Source of the DNA: an uncultured Paracoccaceae bacterium
GTDB lineage: Bacteria; Pseudomonadota; Alphaproteobacteria; Rhodobacterales; Rhodobacteraceae
Assembly (NCBI GenBank): GCA_947492825.1
Contig: CANLNT010000001.1
Span: 248,001-312,000 of the forward strand
Direction of reading: 5' to 3'
Length of the DNA stretch: 64,000 nucleotides
A model generated the notes under the pieces. It did no database searches. It saw nothing but the letters and a program-made list of their open reading frames with translations, and was not told the DNA's origin. How positions within the stretch are numbered: position 1 is the first letter of the stretch; each line of letters opens with the position of its first letter. Both the position numbers and the translations under genes were made by a program. Shown in pieces: positions 38,095 through 47,251 of the stretch.

Positions 38095-39059
38095 GGCGCG
38101 ACAATGCGCAACTGAACCTCTTGCTGGTCAAGCAATTCGCCGTCCCGCATGTGCCGGGCCAGCCCGGTGTAGTCGCCTGTGGGCCAGCCATCGGGCGGCG
38201 CGCGCAGGCCTGTGGCGCGATAAAGCTGCGCTTGCGACCGGTTCAGACTTTCTTCGTGGCCCAAGACCAGACCGTCCGGGCCCGTGATGTCCAGCGTGAT
38301 CACATCGCCATCACGCCCGCCAAAGACAAGAGTCCACAGCACAAGGGCCGGGGCATCTGTTGGCAACGTATCCGGGCTGGGCATCCCTGCCTTGACCGCT
38401 TCATAGGCGGGCACGTCGGTGTGAAACCCGCTGCTGATCAGCCCGCCGGGCGGGGTTTCAAGCGGGGTCTGCCACAGGGTGCGTGATGGGGCTGCGCCGC
38501 AGGACAATGCACCATCAGGCGCAAAGGGGTCTACGGTTTGCCCGTCCCTGCGCACTGACAGATGGAGATGCGGGAATTGTGTTTGCCCGGACAGACCAAC
38601 GCTGCCAAGCCTTTGCCCTGCGGTGACCGTGTCGCCTGTGCTGACGGTCACACTGCCCTGTGCCAGATGGCAATACTGCGTTTCCCAGCCGTTTCCGTGG
38701 TCGAGGACAACACCATTTCCACATTCCCGGTCACTGACATCCGGTGCGCCGGGGCTGCCTTGCAGCACATCTGGCATGGTGTCACGCACCCCGCGCACCG
38801 TGCCGGGTGCAGCAGCCAGAACGGCCACATCATTGGCAAGCGCTGCGCGGTCGTGCAGCGCAAAATCGGTGCCTTTGTGACCGTCATAGCTGAGGTTGCC
38901 GCAGGTGAAATCCCGGGCGTCCGCGCCGGGATCATGGTCGACGAATTGCTGCAAGTAACAATCCTGATCCAGCGTGCAGGCGATCGGCATTTGCAGTGTT
39001 ATGTCTTGGGCCGCCGCACTTAGCGGCAGGCAAAAGATCAAGGCAGGCAGGTGGCGCAT
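38091..39059 (-). CDS. M23-family murein metallopeptidase
   Basis: A 322 aa secreted protein with a signal peptide (residues 1-18, SAAAQ). The LytM-type zinc site is intact: H and D in DGHKGTDFAL and HLH in TQFPHLHLSV, with another His in TQYCHLAQGSV. It would cut peptidoglycan cross-bridges or act as an activator. Four or more Cys suggest disulfides. The C-terminal third is a beta-rich domain of unknown role (LDITGPDGLVLGHEESLNRS). It converges with the MotB-like gene through a TTAG overlap. Confidence 0.9.
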   Translation of the reverse strand: MRHLPALIFCLPLSAAAQDITLQMPIACTLDQDCYLQQFVDHDPGADARDFTCGNLSYDGHKGTDFALHDRAALANDVAVLAAAPGTVRGVRDTMPDVLQGSPGAPDVSDRECGNGVVLDHGNGWETQYCHLAQGSVTVSTGDTVTAGQRLGSVGLSGQTQFPHLHLSVRRDGQTVDPFAPDGALSCGAAPSRTLWQTPLETPPGGLISSGFHTDVPAYEAVKAGMPSPDTLPTDAPALVLWTLVFGGRDGDVITLDITGPDGLVLGHEESLNRSQAQLYRATGLRAPPDGWPTGDYTGLARHMRDGELLDQQEVQLRIVAP

Positions 39060-39179
39060 GGTGGCAGCCTATCACTGGCGCAGGCGGCTGAAAACGGCCC
39101 GGCGGGACGCCGCTTGTCGCCGTGGCCTGCGCCACGTCAACACCGCCCCGCCCGCCGTCCCGAATGGGCACCCGGATGC

Positions 39180-39207
39180 AAAAAAGGGCCCCGGATAGGG
39201 GCCCTTT
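39180..39207 (-). terminator. Rho-independent terminator of clpA
   Basis: AAAGGGCCCC-GGATA-GGGGCCCTTT gives a 10-bp stem (39183-39207). Read on the minus strand it is followed by six T residues (complement of 39180-39185), 21 bases after the clpA stop. Confidence 0.85.
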
Positions 39208-39228
39208 ACGTTTCGCTTTGTCTGTCGC

Positions 39229-41547
39229 CTAGTCTGCGGTCAGCAGTGGCGGTTTGTCGCCTTTGCCGATCCGCGCCTGCGCAGGTTCCTCGAATTTCAG
39301 GTCCAGCTTGCCGGCTTTGACGCCAACCTTGACCAACCCGCCTTTGACCAGCTTGCCAAACAGCAGCTCTTCGGCCAGCGGTTTTTTGATGTGCTCCTGA
39401 ATCACGCGACCCAAGGGCCGCGCGCCCATCTTGCTGTCATAGCCCTTGTCGGCCAGCCATTCGGCGGCTTTCGGTGTCAGCTCGATATGCACATTCCGGT
39501 CGATCAACTGCGCCTCAAGCTGAAGCACGAATTTCTCGACCACCCGCAGGATCACCTCTTTCGGCAGCGCACCGAAGGAAATCACCGCATCCAGACGGTT
39601 GCGGAACTCGGGCGAGAAGGTGCGTTCAATCGCAGCGGTATCTTCGCCTTCGCGCGTCTCACGGCCAAAGCCCATGGCGTTCTTGGACATCTCAGCCGCA
39701 CCGGCGTTTGAGGTCATGATGATGATCACGTTGCGGAAATCCGTGGTCCGGCCATTGTGGTCGGTCAGTTTCCCGTGATCCATCACCTGCAGCAGGATAT
39801 TGTAGACATCCGGGTGCGCCTTTTCCATCTCGTCCAGCAGCAGAACACAATGTGGGTTCTGATCGACCCCATCGGTCAGCATGCCACCCTGATCAAACCC
39901 GACATAGCCCGGAGGCGCACCGATCAACCGGCTGACCGCGTGCTTTTCCATGTACTCCGACATGTCAAAGCGCAACAGTTCAACACCCAGCGTGTCCGCC
40001 AATTGTTTGGCGACCTCTGTCTTGCCGACACCGGTTGGGCCCGCAAACAGATAGTTGCCAATCGGCTTTTCGGGCTCGCGCAGGCCAGCCCGCGCCAATT
40101 TGATCGCCGAGGATAGCGCCACGATGGCGTCATCCTGACCAAAGACCACCCGCTTGAGCGATTTTTCGAGGTCTTTGAGGACCTCTGCATCGTCCTTGCT
40201 GACGTTCTTGGGTGGAATCCGCGCGATCTTTGCGACCACGGCCTCAATCTCTTTGGTGCCGATGGTCTTGCGACGCTTGGATTCTGCGACCAGATGCTGG
40301 GCCGCGCCTGCCTCGTCAATGACGTCAATTGCCTTGTCTGGCAGTTTTCTGTCGTTGATGTAGCGCGCGGACAGTTCCACCGCCGTCTTGACCGCATCAG
40401 CGGTATATTTGATGCTGTGATGCTCTTCGAAATAGGGCTTCAGACCCTGCAAAATCTTGATCGCATCCGGCACCGAAGGTTCAGTCACGTCAATCTTCTG
40501 GAACCGGCGCGACAGCGCGCGGTCCTTTTCAAAGTGCTGGCGGAATTCCTTGTAAGTGGTGGACCCCATGCAGCGCAGCTTGCCGCCCTGCAGCGCGGGT
40601 TTCAGCAGGTTGGACGCATCCATTGCCCCACCTGACGTGGCACCTGCGCCGATTACCGTGTGGATTTCGTCAATGAACAGCACCGCGTCGTCGTGCTCTT
40701 CCATCTCGGACATCACCGCTTTCAGGCGTTCCTCAAAATCGCCGCGATAGCGGGTGCCTGCCAGCAGCGCGCCCATATCGAGCGAATAGATCGTGGTGTT
40801 GGCCAGCACCTCTGGCGTTTCGCCGTTGACGATCTTATGCGCCAGACCTTCGGCAATCGCCGTTTTGCCCACGCCCGGATCACCCACCAGCAGCGGGTTG
40901 TTCTTGCGGCGACGGCACAGCACCTGAATGCAGCGTTCCACCTCGTGGGCGCGGCCGATCAGCGGGTCCACGTCGCCTTTCTGGCTTTTGGCGTTCAGGT
41001 CCACGCAGTATTTCGCCAGTGCGCTTTCTTTCGCCTCGCCATCGTCGACGGTGGTGTCTTCCTCGGACGGGGTGCCCGACACCGGGCGCGCCTCGCCAAA
41101 GGCGGGGTCTTTGGCGACACCGTGCGCGATGAAATTCACCGCGTCATAGCGGGTCATGTCCTGTTCTTGCAGGAAATAGGCGGCGTTGCTTTCGCGTTCG
41201 GCAAAGATCGCGACCAGCACATTGGCGCCTGTTACCTCTGTCCGGCCAGAGGATTGCACATGGATCGCCGCGCGCTGGATCACGCGCTGGAATGCCGCCG
41301 TGGGCACAGCTTCTGATCCTTCGACATCGGTCACAAGTGTGGACAGATCATCGGCAATGAATTCTTCAAGGTCCTTGCGCAACTCATCAAGATCGACCGA
41401 ACAGGCCTGCATCACGCGGGCTGCGTCGGGTTCATCAATCAGCGCCAGCAGCAAATGCTCTAGCGTGGCAAGTTCGTGACGGCGGGCATTGGCCAGTGCC
41501 AGCGCACCGTGGATCGACTGCTCGAGGGTCGTTGAGAATGACGGCAC
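39229..41547 (-). CDS. clpA: ATP-dependent Clp protease ATPase subunit ClpA
   Basis: A 772 aa AAA+ unfoldase that feeds substrates to ClpP. Two nucleotide-binding domains are visible: Walker [18 protein letters not shown] and [10 protein letters not shown] in the first, and [17 protein letters not shown] with [13 protein letters not shown] in the second. The Clp N domain (residues 1-145) is present, as is an acidic linker. The adaptor ClpS gene is not in the window. The 185-base upstream gap carries a TTCAAG (CTTGAA on the coding strand) that resembles half a heat-shock promoter, without a clear partner. Confidence 0.96.
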   Translation of the reverse strand: MPSFSTTLEQSIHGALALANARRHELATLEHLLLALIDEPDAARVMQACSVDLDELRKDLEEFIADDLSTLVTDVEGSEAVPTAAFQRVIQRAAIHVQSSGRTEVTGANVLVAIFAERESNAAYFLQEQDMTRYDAVNFIAHGVAKDPAFGEARPVSGTPSEEDTTVDDGEAKESALAKYCVDLNAKSQKGDVDPLIGRAHEVERCIQVLCRRRKNNPLLVGDPGVGKTAIAEGLAHKIVNGETPEVLANTTIYSLDMGALLAGTRYRGDFEERLKAVMSEMEEHDDAVLFIDEIHTVIGAGATSGGAMDASNLLKPALQGGKLRCMGSTTYKEFRQHFEKDRALSRRFQKIDVTEPSVPDAIKILQGLKPYFEEHHSIKYTADAVKTAVELSARYINDRKLPDKAIDVIDEAGAAQHLVAESKRRKTIGTKEIEAVVAKIARIPPKNVSKDDAEVLKDLEKSLKRVVFGQDDAIVALSSAIKLARAGLREPEKPIGNYLFAGPTGVGKTEVAKQLADTLGVELLRFDMSEYMEKHAVSRLIGAPPGYVGFDQGGMLTDGVDQNPHCVLLLDEMEKAHPDVYNILLQVMDHGKLTDHNGRTTDFRNVIIIMTSNAGAAEMSKNAMGFGRETREGEDTAAIERTFSPEFRNRLDAVISFGALPKEVILRVVEKFVLQLEAQLIDRNVHIELTPKAAEWLADKGYDSKMGARPLGRVIQEHIKKPLAEELLFGKLVKGGLVKVGVKAGKLDLKFEEPAQARIGKGDKPPLLTAD

Positions 41548-41700
41548 TTCAGTGCTCCTTCCATCGGGGGTCAGATTGGCAAGTCACCATTCTGACCGTG
41601 GCCTATACCAATAGAGTTTGGCTTATTTTCCAAACCTTCAAGGCTTTTTTTCGGTCATGCGATCACAATACACGTCAGAAGTTGTGAAAGCGTGTAACGG

Positions 41701-41723
41701 GGGCAACTTTTGTGAAGTTGCCC
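41701..41723 (-). terminator. Hairpin after gloB
   Basis: GGGCAACTT-TTGTG-AAGTTGCCC is a perfect 9-bp stem ten bases beyond the gloB stop. There is no T-run on either side, so it may only protect the 3' end. Confidence 0.5.
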
Positions 41724-41732
41724 GATGGATGA

Positions 41733-42494
41733 TCAAAACCGGTCCTTGCGGGCGCGGATTTCGGTGAAAACGGCAGTGGGATCAGCACCTTGCATGCCAA
41801 CATTGGCAGTCAAGCCGGGATCATCTGCACGCAAATAGGGGTTTGTGGTCAGTTCGTCCGACAGCGTCGATGGCACGGTGAACACCCCATTGCTGCGTGC
41901 CGCCTTGATCGCGTCTGCTCTAGAAATAAGCTGTGCGTTGTCGGGTTCAAGGGTCAAGGCAAAGGCGACGTTGCTGGCAGTGTATTCATGGCCCGAACAA
42001 ATCAGTGTTTTAGGCGGAAGCGCGCGGAGCTTCTGCATGGATGCCCACATTTGCGCAGGCGTCCCTTCGAACAACCGCCCGCAGCCCATCGCCATCAGGC
42101 TATCGCCGGTAAAGGCCAGGCCCGCACCGGGCAGATAAAACGCGATATGCCCCACAGTATGGCCGCTGACATCGAACACCTGGACCTCTTCGCCGCAGAC
42201 CGTGAACGTCTCGCCCTCGACCACAGCCAGATCAAGAGCAGGCAGGCGGTGCGCGTCGGCGCTGGCCCCAACGACGCGCGCGTCACCGCGCAGCGCGGGC
42301 AGGCCGTCGACATGGTCCCAATGGTGATGGGTCAATAGCACATCGGTCAGGGTCCAGCCGCGATCGGCCAATGCCGTCTGAACAGGGGCGGCGTCAGGCG
42401 CATCGATCAAGGCGGTGTCGCCCGTTTCAGCGTTGTGCACAAGAAAGGCATAATTGTCTTCAAGACAGGGAACAGTCACAAGCTCTAGGGGCAT
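41733..42494 (-). CDS. gloB: Hydroxyacylglutathione hydrolase (glyoxalase II)
   Basis: Hydrolyses S-lactoylglutathione to lactate and glutathione in methylglyoxal detoxification. 253 aa. The metallo-beta-lactamase binuclear site is LLTHHHWDHVDGL, with GHTVGHIAF and FTGDSLMAMGCGR following, and CSGHEYTASN as the glutathione-side motif. The start MPLELVTVPCLEDNYAF at 42494 is the family start; upstream translation is antisense to the divergent methyltransferase. Confidence 0.95.
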   Translation of the reverse strand: MPLELVTVPCLEDNYAFLVHNAETGDTALIDAPDAAPVQTALADRGWTLTDVLLTHHHWDHVDGLPALRGDARVVGASADAHRLPALDLAVVEGETFTVCGEEVQVFDVSGHTVGHIAFYLPGAGLAFTGDSLMAMGCGRLFEGTPAQMWASMQKLRALPPKTLICSGHEYTASNVAFALTLEPDNAQLISRADAIKAARSNGVFTVPSTLSDELTTNPYLRADDPGLTANVGMQGADPTAVFTEIRARKDRF

Positions 42495-42555
42495 GGCATC
42501 CTGCGCGTTGGTGTTTATGTTGACCCCAGACTGACCCAAGGAATGGCGAACCGCA

Positions 42556-43314
42556 ATGCACCTTGATGTGCTCGACCTGCGCAACTTTTACTATCGTTCG
42601 GCACTTGGCCGGGCGGCGCAGAAAGTCGTGCGCGATGAGCTGGTGCGCTTTTGGCCAGAGGCCAAGGGCCAGACCGTCGCGGGCTATGGCTTTGCCGTGC
42701 CGCTTTTGCGTCCCTACCTTGCGCAAGCGCGCCGCGTGATCGGTTTGATGCCGGGGCCGCAAGGGGTGATGCCCTGGCCCGCGGGGCAGCCCAATATCAG
42801 CGTGCTCTGCGAAGAAACGCTTTGGCCCTTGCAGGCAGGGCAGGTGGATAAGCTGGTGCTGCTGCACGGGCTGGAAACGTCCGAAACGCCTCCCGCGCTT
42901 CTGGATGAGGTCTGGCGCGTCCTTGGCCCAGGCGGCAAGGCGGTGTTTATCGTGCCCAACCGCGCGGGACTTTGGTCCCGGTCCGACCGGACGCCCTTTG
43001 GCTATGGCAGGCCCTATTCGCTGGGCCAGCTCGAGGCGCAATTGCGCACCCATGGGCTGTTGCCCGGTCGCCACGTCTCCGCACTCTATCAGCCGCCCAG
43101 CCAGCGCAAGGTCTGGCGTAAATCGGCCAACTTGTTGGAACGGGTCGGGCAGAAAATGCCGGTGTTCTACGCCGGTGGCGTGCTGATGGTCGAGGTCAGC
43201 AAACAGGTCCCGCAACCCAAGCGCCCCGGTCTGGGCGAAGCGGTCAAACGCCCTTTGCGTGTGCTCGAAGGTCTGGGTGCGCCGGTGCCCGAAGGGGCTG
43301 CCGGACGGGGGTAG
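42556..43314 (+). CDS. SAM-dependent methyltransferase, class I
   Basis: A 252 aa protein: the C-terminal half of the SAM fold is evident in [22 protein letters not shown] and [20 protein letters not shown]. The glycine-rich motif I is weak ([17 protein letters not shown]). The substrate is unknown. It is divergent from gloB, an arrangement often seen in this family, and ends at a bidirectional terminator shared with the convergent sulfate-activation gene. Confidence 0.8.
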   Translation: MHLDVLDLRNFYYRSALGRAAQKVVRDELVRFWPEAKGQTVAGYGFAVPLLRPYLAQARRVIGLMPGPQGVMPWPAGQPNISVLCEETLWPLQAGQVDKLVLLHGLETSETPPALLDEVWRVLGPGGKAVFIVPNRAGLWSRSDRTPFGYGRPYSLGQLEAQLRTHGLLPGRHVSALYQPPSQRKVWRKSANLLERVGQKMPVFYAGGVLMVEVSKQVPQPKRPGLGEAVKRPLRVLEGLGAPVPEGAAGRG

Positions 43315-43322
43315 CCGCCATG

Positions 43323-43354
43323 AAAAAAGGGCCGGTCAAAGACCAGCCCTTTTT
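43323..43354. terminator. Bidirectional rho-independent terminator
   Basis: A-rich left arm (43323-43328), stem GGGCCGGTC / GACCAGCCC with one mismatch and AAA loop, then five T residues (43350-43354). The A-run serves as T-run on the other strand. It lies between two convergent genes. Confidence 0.85.
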
Positions 43355-43371
43355 CCGTTCTCGCCTGCGGT

Positions 43372-45423
43372 TCAGGCCTTGATCAAACCCATCGATTCCA
43401 GCTTCAGGATCACCTGATGCGCGCAGTTGTCCACCTCAACATTTTCGGTATCGAGCGACAGCTCAGGGTTTTCAGGCACGTCATAAGGGTCTGAAATGCC
43501 TGTAAACTCCTTGATCTTGCCTTCGCGCGCCAGCTTATAAAGCCCTTTGCGGTCGCGGCGTTCGCATTCTTCGATCGACGTTGCCACGTGGACTTCGATA
43601 AAGGCACCAAAGGCCTCAATATCCTCGCGCACAGCCCGGCGCGTGGTGGCATAAGGCGCGATGGGTGCGCAAATCGCGATCCCGCCATTCTTGGTAATCT
43701 CAGAGGCGACATAGCCAATCCGGCGGATGTTCAGATCGCGGTGTTCTTTGCTGAACCCAAGCTCGGACGACAGGTTCTTGCGGACAATATCACCATCCAG
43801 CAACGTCACCGGACGGCCACCCATTTCCATCAGCTTGACCATCAGCGCGTTGGCAATGGTGGATTTACCAGAGCCCGAAAAGCCGGTGAAGAACACGGTG
43901 AACCCTTGGCTGGCGCGCGGGGGACGTGTCTTGCGCAGCTCTTCCACCACAGTCGGAAAGCTGAACCACTCGGGAATTTCCAGACCTTCGGCCAGACGGC
44001 GGCGCAATTCGGTGCCGGAAATGTTCAGGATCGTCACGTCATCCTTGTCGGTGATCTCGTCTGCAGGTTCGTACTGGGCGCGGTCTTGCACATAAACCAT
44101 GTGCTTAAAGTCGACCATTTCGATACCCATTTCCTCTTGATGCTCGCGGAACAGGTCCTGCGCATCATAAGGGCCATAAAAATCCTCGCCCTGGCTGTTG
44201 GCGCCGGGGCCAGCGTGGTCGCGGCCCACGATGAAATGGGTGCAGCCGTGGTTCTTGCGGATCAGCCCGTGCCAGACCGCTTCCCGCGGGCCAGCCATGC
44301 GCATGGCAAGGTTCAAAAGGGACATTGTGGTGGTCGAGGCGGGGTATTGATCCAGCACAGCCTCATAGCAGCGCACGCGGGTAAAGTGATCAATGTCGCC
44401 CGGCTTGGTCAGACCGACAACCGGGTGGATCAGCAGGTTGGCCTGCGCTTCCTTGGCGGCGCGGAACGTCAGTTCCTGATGCGCCCGGTGCAGCGGGTTG
44501 CGGGTCTGGAACGCAACCACACGACGCCAACCCAGCTTGCGGAAATAGGCGCGCAATTCGTTCGGCGTGTCGCGACGGGCACGGAAATCATAATGCACAG
44601 GCTGTTGAATGCCGGTCACCGGCCCGCCCAGATAAACCTCTCCGGCGGTGTTGTGCAGATAGTTTACGGCGGGGTGGGCGCTGTCGTCGGCACCAAACAC
44701 CATCTCGGCCTCGCGCGCCTTGTTCGGCACCCACTTGTCGGTCACGGTCATCGTGCCAAGGATCACGCCTTCCTGGTCGCGCAGCGCGATGTCCTGCCCA
44801 ATTTCAATGCTTTCGGCATAGTCCTTGGACACATCCAGCGTGATCGGCATCGGCCACAACTGCCCGTCGGCCAGGCGCATGTTTTCGACAACGCCGTTGT
44901 AGTCGTCTTCGCTCAGGAACCCTTTGAGCGGGTTAAACCCGCCGTTCATCAGAAGTTCCAGATCGCAAATCTGGCGTGGGGTCAGGTCGTGGCTGGTCAG
45001 CTCTGCAGCGTCCATCTTCATCTTTTGGGCGCTGTCAAAACTGACATAAAGCTCTGGAATGGGGGCAAGGTTATTTTGCATCAGTTGGGTCCTTTGGTTA
45101 GTCGGAACATAGCCACTGGCAGAGCCCTTCAGCTCTGCATGTAGGGCGTCGTATTCTTGAAATTTCCGGGCAAGGAAAAGGTCCGTCAGCCGGGCCTTTT
45201 CGGCGGCGCCCTTGGGGGTCAGCCCATATGCCATGCGCTGTCGTTTGTCGGTGCTGTTGCGGTTGCCGATCTTGATATAGCCTGCGGCCACAGCCGCCTT
45301 AAGCTGTGCGTTCAGCCGCCCCAAGGACACGCCGACCGCCTGCGCCGTTTGACGCTGGGCGGCGTCCGGCGCATGATCCAGTTGACGCAACAGGCGAAAC
45401 AACGCCTCTTGTTCATCCGTCAT
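43372..45423 (-). CDS. MarR-type winged helix fused to ATP sulfurylase and APS kinase
   Basis: A 683 aa protein from ATG 45423 (a GTG at 45447 is possible). Numbered from that ATG, residues 1-100 are a winged-helix domain like EPS-associated MarR regulators: AVGVSLGRLNAQLKAAVAAG, then LTPKGAAEKARLTDLFLARK. Residues ~115-500 are sulfate adenylyltransferase (QTRNPLHRAH 306-315, GRDHAGPG) and ~505-683 APS kinase (GFSGSGKST 514-522, LDGDIVRKNLS). It would convert sulfate through APS to PAPS. Close relatives begin at MQNNLAPIPELY, here an internal Met at 45081 with its own ribosome-binding site and no stop codon before it. So either a true fusion or a leaderless nested second start exists. Confidence 0.88.
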   Translation of the reverse strand: MTDEQEALFRLLRQLDHAPDAAQRQTAQAVGVSLGRLNAQLKAAVAAGYIKIGNRNSTDKRQRMAYGLTPKGAAEKARLTDLFLARKFQEYDALHAELKGSASGYVPTNQRTQLMQNNLAPIPELYVSFDSAQKMKMDAAELTSHDLTPRQICDLELLMNGGFNPLKGFLSEDDYNGVVENMRLADGQLWPMPITLDVSKDYAESIEIGQDIALRDQEGVILGTMTVTDKWVPNKAREAEMVFGADDSAHPAVNYLHNTAGEVYLGGPVTGIQQPVHYDFRARRDTPNELRAYFRKLGWRRVVAFQTRNPLHRAHQELTFRAAKEAQANLLIHPVVGLTKPGDIDHFTRVRCYEAVLDQYPASTTTMSLLNLAMRMAGPREAVWHGLIRKNHGCTHFIVGRDHAGPGANSQGEDFYGPYDAQDLFREHQEEMGIEMVDFKHMVYVQDRAQYEPADEITDKDDVTILNISGTELRRRLAEGLEIPEWFSFPTVVEELRKTRPPRASQGFTVFFTGFSGSGKSTIANALMVKLMEMGGRPVTLLDGDIVRKNLSSELGFSKEHRDLNIRRIGYVASEITKNGGIAICAPIAPYATTRRAVREDIEAFGAFIEVHVATSIEECERRDRKGLYKLAREGKIKEFTGISDPYDVPENPELSLDTENVEVDNCAHQVILKLESMGLIKA
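45090..45095 (-). promoter_or_regulatory. Internal ribosome-binding site for unfused Sat-CysC
   Basis: On the coding strand AAAGGA lies eight bases before ATG 45081, the start used by ordinary Sat-CysC proteins (569 aa from here). It would allow the enzyme to be made without the winged helix. Confidence 0.6.
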
Positions 45424-45465
45424 GGGTGTCTGGGGTGTTGGCTGCACAGGCCCGACTCAATCTTT

Positions 45466-45479
45466 GTTCACGCCTGAAC
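45466..45479. promoter_or_regulatory. Dyad operator candidate GTTCA-N4-TGAAC
   Basis: A perfect 5-bp inverted repeat with a CGCC centre, 43 bases upstream of ATG 45423. Its size and symmetry suit a dimeric winged-helix protein such as the domain encoded just downstream. Confidence 0.5.
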
Positions 45480-45497
45480 GTATTGCATGGCGAATGT

Positions 45498-45511
45498 GTT
45501 CACAAAAGAAC
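45498..45511. promoter_or_regulatory. Second dyad GTTC-N6-GAAC
   Basis: A related half-site pair 32 bases from the first, about three helical turns, embedded in TGTGTTCACAAAAGAACAAA. Confidence 0.4.
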
Positions 45512-45706
45512 AAACTTTTGGCGTTGCCCGAAAAACTGCGTTGAAGGTTAAGAAACGATGCGCTTTTGCGACAATGGGCGGGCAGGTGCCAATTTCACCC
45601 TGCGTCTCAACTTTTGGCTATGTCCCTGCGGGTTTGTTCTGGCGGGCCTGCTCGTGACGCGGCATTCCGACCAGTACGGATTCAAAGCAACCTCTGCCCC
45701 TCACAA

Positions 45707-46147
45707 TCAAAATGGAAGTGCCGGCCCAGCCACGCCGACGGCATCGGGATCGCCGGAAAAAACCACAAGATGCGTCAAATCAGGTCGCGAGCGCGAGGAA
45801 TATAGCAGCCCCTGCGCGCCACTCGCCCGCGCAGCATCGGAATAGGCCCAGGTGGGGGCGGGGGCACCAGTTGCGCGGATGTCCTGCCAAACCGTCGACA
45901 GCTCGGCCCGCCCACGCAGGTCAACGACTTTGGTCAGCCGCACGTCAAGCGGCACGATGATCCTCGGTGGCTCGTTGGACCCGACATAGCGCTTGATCGC
46001 CACCCGGCAGCCTTCGGCTGTCAGGGACGTGTAGATCGCCGTCTGCCCATCGTGATGAAATCGACCCTCGGTCGAAGCCACGGGGCGGGTTGCATCATCG
46101 GCCCCGGCAAAAATCGTGCGCCAGACCTGACCCGCAAAGGGGATCAT
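45707..46147 (-). CDS. RES-domain protein, catalytic Glu apparently missing
   Basis: A 146 aa protein resembling RES-type NAD+-degrading toxins: GRFHHDGQTAIYTSLTAEG corresponds to the conserved G-R-W-x-x-x-G-x-x-x-Y-T-S loop, and GLLYSSRSRPDLTHLVVF to the distal Ser strand. Eleven residues after the Tyr, where RES enzymes carry their catalytic Glu, this protein has Ala. No Xre/ParS-type antitoxin is adjacent. Instead it starts in an ATGA overlap with trxB, so it is translated with thioredoxin reductase. Possibly a non-toxic derivative with an NAD(P)-related role. Confidence 0.6.
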   Translation of the reverse strand: MIPFAGQVWRTIFAGADDATRPVASTEGRFHHDGQTAIYTSLTAEGCRVAIKRYVGSNEPPRIIVPLDVRLTKVVDLRGRAELSTVWQDIRATGAPAPTWAYSDAARASGAQGLLYSSRSRPDLTHLVVFSGDPDAVGVAGPALPF

Positions 46148-47112
46148 TCTGCCGCGACAGCCTCGCCTTCGTCTTCCATCTCAGCAAGAAACTTTTCCGC
46201 ATCAAGCGCCGCCATACAGCCCATGCCCGCCGATGTGACCGCCTGCCGGTAAACGTGGTCGGTCAGATCGCCAGCGGCAAAAACGCCGGGGATCGCGGTG
46301 CGCGTGCTGCCGGGCTCGACAACGACATAGCCGCCGGAATGGGTGTCCAGCTGATCCTTGACCAGCTCACTCGCAGGTGCATGGCCGATGGCCACAAAGA
46401 CGCCCTTGCAGGGAATATCCGTGATCTCTCCGGTCTTGGTGTGCTTGACTTTGATACCTTCGACACCCTTGGGGTTGTCTTCGCCGTAAACTTCTACCAG
46501 CTCGTGGAACCAGAGTGGTTCGATCTTGGGGTTCTTCATCAGGCGATGCTGCAGAATCTTTTCAGCGCGCAACTCGTCGCGCCGATGGACCAGTGTCACC
46601 TTGCTGGCAAAATTGGTCAGGAACAGCGCCTCTTCCACGGCGGTGTTGCCGCCGCCGATCACAACAATTTCCTGCCCGCGGTAAAAGAACCCGTCGCAGG
46701 TGGCACAGGCGCTGACACCGAACCCCTTGAACGCCTCTTCGCTTTCCAGCCCCAGCCATTTGGCCCGCGCGCCGGTGGCCAGAATGACCGCGTCTGCAGT
46801 GACCACCGCGCCGCTGTCGCATTTTGCGGTAAATGGCCGCTTGCTCAGATCCAGATCGGTCACGATATCATGCACAATATTGCACCCCATTGCGCGGGCG
46901 TGCGCCTCCATCCGGACCATCAGGTCAGGGCCCTGCACTTCGGTGTCGCCGGGCCAGTTTTCAACCTCTGTTGTGGTGGTCAACTGCCCACCTGGCTCGA
47001 TCCCCTGGATCAACATCGGCTCCAGCATGGCGCGGCTGGCATAGACCCCTGCGGCATAGCCCGCCGGACCAGACCCTACGATCAGAACCTTGGTGTGCTG
47101 TGTCTGGGTCAT
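46144..47112 (-). CDS. trxB: Thioredoxin-disulfide reductase
   Basis: A 322 aa FAD/NADPH enzyme that keeps thioredoxin reduced. The FAD loop GSGPAGYAAGVYASR, the redox site ACATCDGFFY (C-A-T-C) and the NADPH loop IGGGNTAVEEA are present, with FAAGDLTDHVYRQ near the end. The start MTQTQHTKV at 47112 follows GAAGGA; the longer frame is non-coding upstream DNA. It is coupled to the RES-like gene. Confidence 0.96.
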   Translation of the reverse strand: MTQTQHTKVLIVGSGPAGYAAGVYASRAMLEPMLIQGIEPGGQLTTTTEVENWPGDTEVQGPDLMVRMEAHARAMGCNIVHDIVTDLDLSKRPFTAKCDSGAVVTADAVILATGARAKWLGLESEEAFKGFGVSACATCDGFFYRGQEIVVIGGGNTAVEEALFLTNFASKVTLVHRRDELRAEKILQHRLMKNPKIEPLWFHELVEVYGEDNPKGVEGIKVKHTKTGEITDIPCKGVFVAIGHAPASELVKDQLDTHSGGYVVVEPGSTRTAIPGVFAAGDLTDHVYRQAVTSAGMGCMAALDAEKFLAEMEDEGEAVAAE

Positions 47113-47251
47113 CTTGGTCAATCCTTCGTGTCTGGCGCGCGCTGGGCCATTTGTTCCTTTGGCGATTCCGCCTTCCCCCGATATAGTCGGGCCAGACCCG
47201 GGCGCAAAGGCCCCGCGCGTTATTGTGTTAATGGTTTTTGAAGGATGAGAC

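Noticed and set aside
34771-39059. A Zorya anti-phage system
   Set aside because: The MotA/MotB-like pair resembles ZorAB, but no ZorC, ZorD helicase or ZorE nuclease is adjacent and the long coil is on the wrong subunit.
41637-41642. A heat-shock promoter upstream of clpA (CTTGAA on the coding strand)
   Set aside because: No CCCCAT-like -10 partner at a valid spacing.
45558-45845. A 95-residue plus-strand protein
   Set aside because: It overlaps the RES-like gene, has no signal or family, and no ribosome-binding site.
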